DNA from: Bacillota bacterium
GTDB taxonomy: Bacteria; Bacillota; UBA4882; UBA10575
Assembly: GCA_012521315.1 (NCBI GenBank)
Contig: JAAYMP010000232.1
Coordinates: 1-17,330 of the forward strand
Direction: 5' to 3'
DNA: 17,330 nt
Part shown: positions 7,579 through 12,961 of the stretch, piece by piece
Layout of the letters: each line of letters opens with the position of its first letter
Numbering within the stretch: the stretch's first letter is position 1
Program-made: the position numbers and the translations under genes
Notes under the pieces: generated by a model
Databases searched by the model: none
Told to the model about the DNA's origin: nothing
The model's input: the letters and a program-made list of their open reading frames with translations, nothing else

Positions 7579-8151
7579 TTACTGCGTAACATCTACTGGC
7601 CTAGCCTCCGGCAACTGGATTTCCACTTTGGCTACGCCCGGTTGCCGGTTCAGACTGATCACCATTAACAGTTCTTCCCGGAAAGATGCGGGAAGCTCCC
7701 CTGTGAGCGGTAATGTTTTTTCCTCTCCCGGCTGGAATGGCGGCAGTTGAAACCGTTGCCAAGAGGTCCGGTGAAAAGCGTCGGCTCCCGGCGGTCGCAA
7801 GGCAAAGAACATTTCACCGCTGCCCGCCGGTATGGCCCCGCTGGAACGATTTGCCACCGTAATTGACAACTGATAAGCTAGACGGTTTGGCGTATGGAAA
7901 ACAACCGGTTCAAATTGGAGCGCCGTTATGATCAACCCTGGTCTTCCTTGGTCCAAAATATGCTGTAGTTCCCTGTTTTCCTCCTGTAATTGCCGATAAC
8001 TATCTTCGAGGGCCATTGCCTTTTCCTGCCAGACATTTTTTTCCACCAACAAATTTTTATTTTCCCGGAAAAAACTATTGATCGTCAGGAAAAAGAGGAC
8101 AACGGCCAACAATGGCCCGGAGATCTTTAACCAGCGGAGTTTATTCGACAT
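7579..8151 (-). CDS. Membrane-anchored coiled-coil protein, unknown function
   Basis: I do not recognise the family. The protein has a short basic N-terminus, one membrane segment (residues ~10-28, GPLLAVVLFFLTINSFF), then a charged heptad-like helix (about 29-70, rich in Glu, Leu, Gln). The C-terminal domain of ~115 residues is predicted beta-rich and contains LAYQLSITVANRSSGAIPAG and FQPGEEKTLPLTGELP. That pattern (a hydrophobic strand followed by Asn-Arg-Ser-Ser, then an 'xPGE' turn) resembles Ig-like/DUF4352-type extracellular domains that describe protein-protein contacts; this is only a fold guess. ATG start, seven bases from AAAGGAGG. It overlaps the end of the upstream DUF523 gene by 11 bases, which suggests translational coupling, and is followed closely by the dCMP deaminase gene. 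Confidence 0.75.
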   Translation of the reverse strand: MSNKLRWLKISGPLLAVVLFFLTINSFFRENKNLLVEKNVWQEKAMALEDSYRQLQEENRELQHILDQGRPGLIITALQFEPVVFHTPNRLAYQLSITVANRSSGAIPAGSGEMFFALRPPGADAFHRTSWQRFQLPPFQPGEEKTLPLTGELPASFREELLMVISLNRQPGVAKVEIQLPEARPVDVTQ

Positions 8152-8713
8152 CGTTGCCCCTCCTTTGTGCGGACCAGTCCGTTTCGGTGATGACCTGAAT
8201 CCCGTGTTTCTTTAGTAAAGCGGCTGTTACTCCCGCGCCGGGGACCAAGCGGCGTCGAAAGTTACCGTCATAGATCTTGTTACAACCGCAAGAAGGACTG
8301 TGGTCTTTTAAAACGGCAATTTCCACGCCGTATCTCTGCGCCAATTCCAGTGCTTTACTAGCCCCTTCCCGGAAAGCCGGCGTCACGTCCCGGCCATCTT
8401 CGGTAAAAACACCAGCCTGTCCTTGCCAGACCAGTTCCCCGTCGCCCCCTTTCAGCTCGCACGGAGGCCGCGGAACGGGCAATCCCCCCATGACCTCGGG
8501 GCAAACCGGCACAACCAGATAACCCTTGAGGGCTTCGCCCAAGGAGGGTAAAGTATAGCCTTTTCCGTTATATCGACATTTTTCCCCTAAAAGGCATGCG
8601 CTGACTAAAACGGCGGGTACCGGTGTAGAAAAAAATCTCCTCAGTTTCTTCCCCTGCCTCCACCATTTATTGAAAAAGATTAAAAATGAAAAACACCGTA
8701 ACGGTATATACAA
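8141..8713 (-). CDS. DUF523 protein, TudS-like [4Fe-4S] desulfidase family
   Basis: DUF523 protein. A characterised member, TudS, is a [4Fe-4S]-dependent thiouracil desulfidase, so removal of sulfur from thiolated pyrimidines is a reasonable but unproven role here. Family motifs are VLVSACLLGEKCRYNG, VPVCPEVMGGLPVPRPPCEL and LKDHSPSCGC, giving the conserved cysteines. About 150 residues from Val-Pro-Ala-Val onward match the family's full length. The start is a problem: the longest frame begins at TTG 8713 with no ribosome site and an unusual aromatic, basic leader. Homologues usually begin just before VLVSACLLG, but no ATG, GTG or TTG occurs there in frame. GAGGAG is found about 20 bases upstream of that point, followed by a run of seven T. 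A non-standard start (CTG near 8644), a sequencing slip in the T run, or a real leader are all possible. Confidence 0.8.
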   Translation of the reverse strand: MYIPLRCFSFLIFFNKWWRQGKKLRRFFSTPVPAVLVSACLLGEKCRYNGKGYTLPSLGEALKGYLVVPVCPEVMGGLPVPRPPCELKGGDGELVWQGQAGVFTEDGRDVTPAFREGASKALELAQRYGVEIAVLKDHSPSCGCNKIYDGNFRRRLVPGAGVTAALLKKHGIQVITETDWSAQRRGNDVE

Positions 8714-8785
8714 CCGGCCAGTTTAAGCCGAAATTTAAAGTAAAGGGAAAAGGCGGAAATACGATTCATCACTCCGGATCGACCG

Positions 8786-8806
8786 TAATATTAATATTAA
8801 TATAAT
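8786..8806. repeat. AT-only palindromic element in a divergent promoter region
   Basis: TAATATTAATATTAATATAAT occupies the 91- to 109-base gap between the divergent DUF523 and YpiB/ReoY genes. Bases 8786-8799 are a perfect palindrome built of repeated ATTAAT/TAATAT units. It could be an operator, an UP-like element or simply promoter DNA. TATAAT at 8801-8806 has a four-of-six -35 (TCGACC, 8779-8784) 16 bases away, but transcription from it would begin inside the Shine-Dalgarno sequence of the plus-strand gene, so I do not call it a promoter. Confidence 0.5.
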
Positions 8807-8822
8807 GAGGGAGGTGCCTGCC

Positions 8823-9365
8823 TTGAAGCAACCACTGGTCAGTCCCCTGGCCAAGAAAGCTTTTATCCAATGGTTCCTCACCAATTGCGAATTAAGAGGT
8901 GAAGTTCCCCGGCGCATCCTTTTAGCACTGCTCAAAGAGGAAAGCACCTTAGAACGGCTTCGAATCGTGCGTCAGGGATCGGCCTTCCGCCCCCTCCTGG
9001 TGGTCTCAAGTCTCGGGACGGGGATGCCCCCGGCGGTGCTTCTCACTTACAACCTGGTCCTGACCGATCCGGAAGATGTACTTCAATACTTAACAAACAT
9101 GGGCGACGACTGTCTTTATTTAACTTGCTATTTCCCCGAACGGGATCGCTGTCCCTTTTTCTATGACGTGCTCGAAGATCCCCCGCTCCCAGTCGAACCG
9201 GAAAAAGTGGACAGTCTCCAAATGGACCTGGAACTCAAACTCGTCTTAATCGAAGCCGAAAACGAAGAACAAAGAACTAAACTGCTGGCCCAGATCGACG
9301 AAGCCCTCGCGAAGAAAGAAAAAAAGACCTTTCTCCGGCTTGCTCGTTTATTAAAAAGCCTTTAG
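8823..9365 (+). CDS. UPF0302 family protein (YpiB/ReoY-like) with IDEAL domain
   Basis: The sequence follows Bacillus YpiB from end to end. KKAFIQWFLTNCELRGEVPRR matches the family's N-terminal KKxFIxWFLxxYxLKRRE region. The segments RPLLVVSS and VLEDPPLP fall where family members have similar phrases. The C-terminus (about residues 154-180, LLAQIDEALAKKEKKTFLRL) is an IDEAL domain that contains the name-giving residues. In Listeria the orthologue ReoY, with ReoM, regulates ClpCP-driven degradation of MurA and so peptidoglycan precursor flux; the same job is inferred here. The start is TTG 8823, six bases behind GGGAGGTG (8809-8816), which gives 180 residues, the usual family length. ATG 8805 would include the ribosome site in the coding region. 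It converges on the DUF362 gene with a 4-base overlap of stops, and murC lies just beyond. Confidence 0.8.
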   Translation: MKQPLVSPLAKKAFIQWFLTNCELRGEVPRRILLALLKEESTLERLRIVRQGSAFRPLLVVSSLGTGMPPAVLLTYNLVLTDPEDVLQYLTNMGDDCLYLTCYFPERDRCPFFYDVLEDPPLPVEPEKVDSLQMDLELKLVLIEAENEEQRTKLLAQIDEALAKKEKKTFLRLARLLKSL

Positions 9366-10480
9366 AGAAAACGCCCCAAAAAAGGGGTTTTTAATTCAAT
9401 GGCATTATGCGGGCAGAACTCATGACAACAATAACAACGAAGACAACGGCGGTCATCAATCACTACTTTGTCCCGGCCAAAAGTGATCAGGCGGGCCGGA
9501 CAAGCCTCAAGACAAACTCCGCATTTCCGGCAACTATTCTTAACCACCGGGAAAGGTGACACGTAGCGGCGGAAAAAACTGTTCACCACCCTGGGAACCC
9601 GAAAACCAATCCGTATCGAGGCCGGTGGTACTTTAAAATCAGGAATGATAAACTCCGCCAAAGCTTCCCCCAGGATCTCCACCTCATTGTCCTTGAGACC
9701 GGACAGCCCTCTTTGTGCGGCCAGCGCCAAGAGCGGAACAGCGGCGGGTTCAAGCCCAACCAGCCGGGCGATGGTAGCATCGACGGCAAATGGATCGGTC
9801 CCCGCGATGATTAAACCCATAAAACGCAAGCTTCCGTTGCGCGGTCCGGCGCCTTCCATCGCCATAATCCCGTCCACGATGTTCAAAACCGGTTTGATGG
9901 TCAAGGCCAGATCAATCAGCATATCATGGAAAACGTCGGCGTGCTGCAGGCGAAAATGCAGCTCGCCCTTGCGCAGTCCGGCCACGCAGCCAAAGAGGTT
10001 TTTCACCGCCCCCGTCAAGCGGGTCAACCCGTGGGTTTTGACCCGCGGCAGGTTAATGACCGCATCGACTTGGGTAACCTCTTCGACCAGGGGGAAGGTC
10101 TTTAAAATCATCCCGTGGGGCGCCTTCACCTCGATTTCACGGGTAAAGACACCGAGCGGTACACCCAGTTCCAGACAGACTTGGGTTAGGCCGGTCTTTT
10201 GCGCCACCCGCGCCAAACTCCCCAGGCCGGGGCTGTCGCCAACGAGCGGTTTCACCCCAATGGCCAAAAGCTCCTTAAGTACCGCCCGGACAACCTCCGG
10301 GTGGGTGACAACCCCCCGTTCGGGCGGTTCCGCCGCTAACAGATTGGGTTTGACCAACACCTTTTGGCCGGGACGAACATAGCGCGCGATACCACCAAGT
10401 TCCGACAGGCTTTTACGGACCGCACTTTCCACTGCGCTCCGCTCGTAACAATCACAACGGGCAAGGGCGATTTTGGGCAT
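9362..10480 (-). CDS. DUF362 protein with C-terminal 2[4Fe-4S] ferredoxin domain
   Basis: DUF362 family iron-sulfur protein, 372 residues. The function of the family is not established. The DUF362 core (residues ~1-270) shows VLVKPNLLAAEPPERGVVTHP, VVGDSP-like LVGDSPGLGS, NLPRVKTHGLTRLTGAVKNL and IVDGIMAMEGAGPRNG. Two ferredoxin motifs end the protein: CRKCGVCLEACP (Cys317, 320, 323, 327) and CLRCYCCHEFCP (Cys346, 349, 352, 356), each CxxCxxCxxxCP. It is likely a cytoplasmic electron-transfer partner. The frame extends up to a GTG at 10600 that overlaps the murC stop, but ATG 10480 has AAAAGGAG seven bases upstream and starts exactly at the conserved core, and a hairpin terminator sits in the intervening 116 bases, so I use 10480. 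Shares a strand with murC upstream. Confidence 0.9.
   Translation of the reverse strand: MPKIALARCDCYERSAVESAVRKSLSELGGIARYVRPGQKVLVKPNLLAAEPPERGVVTHPEVVRAVLKELLAIGVKPLVGDSPGLGSLARVAQKTGLTQVCLELGVPLGVFTREIEVKAPHGMILKTFPLVEEVTQVDAVINLPRVKTHGLTRLTGAVKNLFGCVAGLRKGELHFRLQHADVFHDMLIDLALTIKPVLNIVDGIMAMEGAGPRNGSLRFMGLIIAGTDPFAVDATIARLVGLEPAAVPLLALAAQRGLSGLKDNEVEILGEALAEFIIPDFKVPPASIRIGFRVPRVVNSFFRRYVSPFPVVKNSCRKCGVCLEACPARLITFGRDKVVIDDRRCLRCYCCHEFCPHNAIELKTPFLGRFL
9371..9392 (+). terminator. Weak terminator of the YpiB/ReoY gene
   Basis: CCCC (9374-9377), loop A6, GGGG (9384-9387) then TTTTT (9388-9392) directly after the stop at 9365. The stem could be lengthened by AAAA/TTTT around an unpaired CG. 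The hairpin lies inside the last codons of the opposite DUF362 gene. Confidence 0.45.
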
Positions 10481-10514
10481 CAATACTCTCCTTTTCGGCT
10501 TGGCCGCTTGGCAT

Positions 10515-10545
10515 AGAAAAATTCCCTGGAATAATTTCTCCAGAG
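10515..10545 (-). terminator. Putative terminator between murC and the DUF362 gene
   Basis: Read on the minus strand: CTCTGGA (10545-10539), 8-base loop, TCCAGGG (10530-10524), then AATTTTTC. This is a 7-bp stem with one G-U pair followed by five T. It lies 52 bases after the murC stop and 35 bases before the DUF362 start, so it may end or attenuate murC transcription. Confidence 0.5.
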
Positions 10546-10596
10546 AACGTTGGGACTCCTTTGCCAAAACTCCTTTTTTACTTGGTCTTAAATATG

Positions 10597-12015
10597 TCAC
10601 ATCTCCCCTTGCGCCCGCAAAAATTCTTCACCAACCTTAAAGATGTCCCCCGCTCCCATGGTCAGCACCAAATCCCCCGGCTTCGTCTCCCTTAAAAGAT
10701 GTGCTTTAATCTCCTCCATGGTACCGAGGTACCGGACATCGGAATGGTATTTACGGGTTTCGTCAACCAACTGCCGGCTGGAAACCTCACCCCGGTCAAC
10801 CTCACGGGCGGCATAGATATCGGCTAAGACCAGAACATCCGCGTCGCCAAAGGCCTGGGCGAACTGGAAAAGAAGGTATTTTGTCCGGCTGTAAAGGTGG
10901 GGTTGAAAGACACACCAGACCCGGCCGGGGTGCTGTTTTTTGGCGGTCGACAGGGTTTGACGGATCGCGACCGGGTGATGGGCGTAATCATCGACCACCA
11001 CCACCCCACCGGCTTCCCCTTTTAATTCAAAACGGCGGCGCACCCCGGTAAACGTCTGGAGATATTTAAGACATTCGGCCAGCGGCACACCGGCTTCCAA
11101 CGCCACGATCAACGCGGCCAGCGCATTCCGGATATTGTGCTCGCCGGGGATTTTTAAAACTAAATCACCACAATAGTCCCCTTGGTGATATAGTTTACCC
11201 TTGATCCCCATCGGCGGGACCGTTTCAATCCCGGTGCAGTACCATTCGGCTTCCGGGGATAGCCCAAACGTCAAAACCGGAGCCTTGGCCGCTTTGCGCA
11301 ATTCCTCGCGATTCGGATCCTCCTGCCAGAGGACGATCTTTCCCTCCGGCGGCACCAGCGCAATGAATTCTTTAAAAGTAGCCACCACCGCACCGCTCGT
11401 GGGAAAACAGTCGGGATGGTCCCAGTCGACATTGGTGACAACGGCAATCTTGGGGGAAAGATAAAGGAAGGAACGGCGAAACTCACAGGCTTCCACGACA
11501 AAGTAGGGGCTTTTCCCGGTCCGGTGGTTTCCGGGCAACTCGTTCATCTCCCCGCCTACTTCCACCGTGGGATCTTTCCCCCCTTTCATGAGGAGCAAGG
11601 CGATCATCGCGGTTGTTGTGGTTTTCCCGTGCGTGCCGGCAACGGCAATCCCCTTCCCTTTTTCTTTCATCAAAAGACCGAGAAGCTCAGCACCCTCATA
11701 GAGGGGAAGACCTTTGGCTCTGGCCGCCAGCAATTCCGGGTTTTCCTCCCCGACGGCATTGGTATAGATCACCGCATCGATCGCATCGGTTATTCTTTCG
11801 GCTTGATGCCCGTAGTTGACTTTAATCCCTTTGGCTTCCAATTCTTTGGTACTACGGCTGGACAACCGGTCCGAACCGGTTACCTTGTATCCGCTTTCCA
11901 GCATGATCTTGGCTAAGGCGCTCAGGCGTGCGCCGCCAATTCCGATAAAATACAGATGGTCTCCTGGTTTCAACCTGATCCGTCCCTTCTCGGCCAATCC
12001 TCTTTTTTTCCACAT
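10597..12015 (-). CDS. murC: UDP-N-acetylmuramate--L-alanine ligase
   Basis: Cytoplasmic Mur ligase that adds L-Ala to UDP-MurNAc, the first amino acid of the peptidoglycan stem. The nucleotide-sugar domain begins LYFIGIGGARLSALA; Mur ligases usually read GIGGxGMS, so Ala-Arg-Leu here is a mild variant. The ATP loop is AVAGTHGKTTTT (Lys131). VVEACEFRRSFL and TNVDWDHPDCFPT are the central-domain variant seen in clostridial MurC proteins, and DDYAHHPVAI with FQPHLYSRTKYL marks the C-terminal domain. MurC rather than MurD/E/F is indicated by GVRRRFE and YAHHP. The length of 472 is normal. ATG 12015 has no obvious ribosome site; TTG 11973, nine bases after AAGGGA, would give a 458-residue protein starting MKPGDHLYFIGIGG and is a serious alternative. 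No other mur gene is in the window. Confidence 0.93.
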   Translation of the reverse strand: MWKKRGLAEKGRIRLKPGDHLYFIGIGGARLSALAKIMLESGYKVTGSDRLSSRSTKELEAKGIKVNYGHQAERITDAIDAVIYTNAVGEENPELLAARAKGLPLYEGAELLGLLMKEKGKGIAVAGTHGKTTTTAMIALLLMKGGKDPTVEVGGEMNELPGNHRTGKSPYFVVEACEFRRSFLYLSPKIAVVTNVDWDHPDCFPTSGAVVATFKEFIALVPPEGKIVLWQEDPNREELRKAAKAPVLTFGLSPEAEWYCTGIETVPPMGIKGKLYHQGDYCGDLVLKIPGEHNIRNALAALIVALEAGVPLAECLKYLQTFTGVRRRFELKGEAGGVVVVDDYAHHPVAIRQTLSTAKKQHPGRVWCVFQPHLYSRTKYLLFQFAQAFGDADVLVLADIYAAREVDRGEVSSRQLVDETRKYHSDVRYLGTMEEIKAHLLRETKPGDLVLTMGAGDIFKVGEEFLRAQGEM

Positions 12016-12208
12016 TTTCTATTCTATGACGATCGACTAAATAAAACAATAGTTCTTTTCGGAAAAAGCCCGGACCTTTCTGTTTTAAACCGGGGATAAA
12101 CTGAACCGTACCAATCCTTTCCATTACTTATTTTATCCATTTTTGTTAAGTTTAATCATTGAGCGGCCCTTCCACCATTCCTTTACGGAAAACCGGGCCT
12201 CTTGACTG

Positions 12209-12238
12209 AAAAAAAAAGAAAACCCGGTTTTCCGGGTT
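12209..12238 (-). terminator. Strong terminator of the small zinc-ribbon gene
   Basis: Minus strand: AACCCGG (12238-12232), loop AAAA, CCGGGTT (12227-12221), then TTC followed by nine T (complement of 12209-12217). It lies ten bases after the zinc-ribbon stop at 12248 and insulates murC from upstream transcription. Confidence 0.88.
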
Positions 12239-12247
12239 CAAGCAAGG

Positions 12248-12448
12248 CTAATAATCTTCATTGGAAGAATATAATTGGTGTTCGCCCACAGTGGCAATCT
12301 GCTCCTCGCAGACGGGGCAAATCACCACTTCGTCTTCTTCATCATAACCCAAAAGAATCATAGTGCCGCATGAAGGACATTTCACACTCTCTTCCGCGTT
12401 ATCCGCCCTTTCGGAAAGACTAAGCGGTTGGCGGTCGTCTCTGCCCAT
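12248..12448 (-). CDS. Small zinc-ribbon protein, unknown function
   Basis: A 66-residue acidic protein with two CxxC pairs, KCPSCGTM (Cys24, Cys27) and VICPVCEEQ (Cys44, Cys47), that would hold one zinc ion in a rubredoxin-like ribbon. The 16 residues between the pairs contain LLGYDEEDEVV, a strand-turn with acidic residues. The N-terminal 20 residues and the C-terminal tail (YSSNEDY) look disordered. I do not know the family; such proteins often bind nucleic acid or another protein. ATG 12448 lies nine bases behind GGAGGG. The frame could extend to 12502, but that adds a basic leader without a better ribosome site. It is divergent from the spore protein gene across 116 bases and has its own terminator. 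Confidence 0.75.
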   Translation of the reverse strand: MGRDDRQPLSLSERADNAEESVKCPSCGTMILLGYDEEDEVVICPVCEEQIATVGEHQLYSSNEDY

Positions 12449-12564
12449 CTTGTTGTTCCCTCCTCGCTTATATTGTACTTGAATGCCTGCTTTAGTATGC
12501 ATCTTTTTTTTGACACGTGTTTTCCAGCGGCAAGCGGTAAAAACTATCCTTGGGAGGTGGAGCT

Positions 12565-12750
12565 GTGGCGCGTCGTAGTATCGTCTCTGATGCGGTCAAA
12601 TACGAAATTGCCAAAGAACTTGGTTTTGCGGACCGGATTCAGAAAAACGGCGACCGTTACGACTACAGCAATCTCACTACCCGGGAAGCTGGCCTTATCG
12701 TGCGCGGCCTGATCGAAAAAGCCGAGCAGTTTTTGGCCGGCCAAAAATAG
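12565..12750 (+). CDS. Alpha/beta-type small acid-soluble spore protein (SspF-like)
   Basis: DNA-binding spore protein that coats and protects forespore DNA and is degraded by the GPR protease at germination. The 61 residues match minor alpha/beta SASPs of the SspF kind: ARRSIVSDAVKYEIAKELGF (compare SspF, with RR then MSDEFKYELAKDLGF), then LTTREAGLIVRGLIEKAEQ, the conserved helix-turn-helix half. The GPR site should lie in YEIAKE. GTG 12565 is seven bases from GGGAGG (12552-12557) inside GGGAGGTGG; a TTG at 12550 would place the ribosome site inside the gene. I could not find a convincing SigG promoter upstream. This gene is the clearest sign that the organism sporulates. Confidence 0.93.
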   Translation: MARRSIVSDAVKYEIAKELGFADRIQKNGDRYDYSNLTTREAGLIVRGLIEKAEQFLAGQK

Positions 12751-12782
12751 GATTAGCGGGGCGCCTACGCCCCCCTAATCCT
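12749..12782 (+). terminator. GC-rich hairpin at the spore protein mRNA end
   Basis: Fifteen-base arms, AGGATTAGCGGGGCG (12749-12763) and CGCCCCCCTAATCCT (12768-12782), pair with a single C-C mismatch around a 4-base loop. The arm begins within the TAG stop codon. No T run follows on the plus strand, so it is either a Rho-independent terminator lacking its tract or a 3' stabiliser of the spore transcript. On the minus strand it is followed by ATTTTTGG. Confidence 0.5.
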
Positions 12783-12961
12783 AAATATTATGGCGCCGTT
12801 TATGCTTAAAAGGCGGCCTTTCGGGCCTGAGTATTGTTACCATAAATTCCATTCCTGCCTTGAGCAGGGATTATTATTTAGAGCGAGAAAATTAAAGAGC
12901 AAATGGGAAAGGACACGCGGCCAAACTTTAAAATTTGCGGAAAGAAACGGAGGAATCTTCA
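12783..12961 (+). other. Structured leader upstream of the porin-like gene
   Basis: This 179-base stretch has no gene. It contains a GGCC-TTTCG-GGCC hairpin (12815-12827), and an 8-bp hairpin ATTCCTGC/GCAGGGAT (12851-12858 with 12864-12871) followed by ATTATTT. The Shine-Dalgarno GGAGG at 12949-12953 is at the end. I could not match it to a known riboswitch class. A promoter was not located with confidence. Confidence 0.4.

Noticed and set aside
9645..10382. Long open frame of 245 codons on the plus strand opposite the DUF362 gene
   Set aside because: Shadow of the strongly supported DUF362 coding frame; composition rich in Ser, Arg and Pro, no recognisable domain, no ribosome site.
10481..10600. 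Extra N-terminal 40 residues of the DUF362 protein from a GTG overlapping murC
   Set aside because: They lack family similarity, span a hairpin terminator, and precede a better ATG with a strong ribosome site.
12480..12499. CATACTA on the minus strand (12499-12493) as a SigF/SigG -10 box for the zinc-ribbon gene, and TGAATG (12480-12485) as a SigG -35 for the spore gene
   Set aside because: Neither has a matching partner element at the expected 15-18 base spacing, so no complete forespore promoter can be shown.
12510..12550. TTGACA (12510-12515) as a -35 box for the spore protein gene
   Set aside because: No -10-like hexamer at 16-18 bases; AAAACTA further on would start transcription inside the Shine-Dalgarno sequence.
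12783..12961. A riboswitch (c-di-GMP, c-di-AMP, cobalamin, SAM) upstream of the porin-like gene
   Set aside because: The conserved cores of those classes are not visible; only simple hairpins are.
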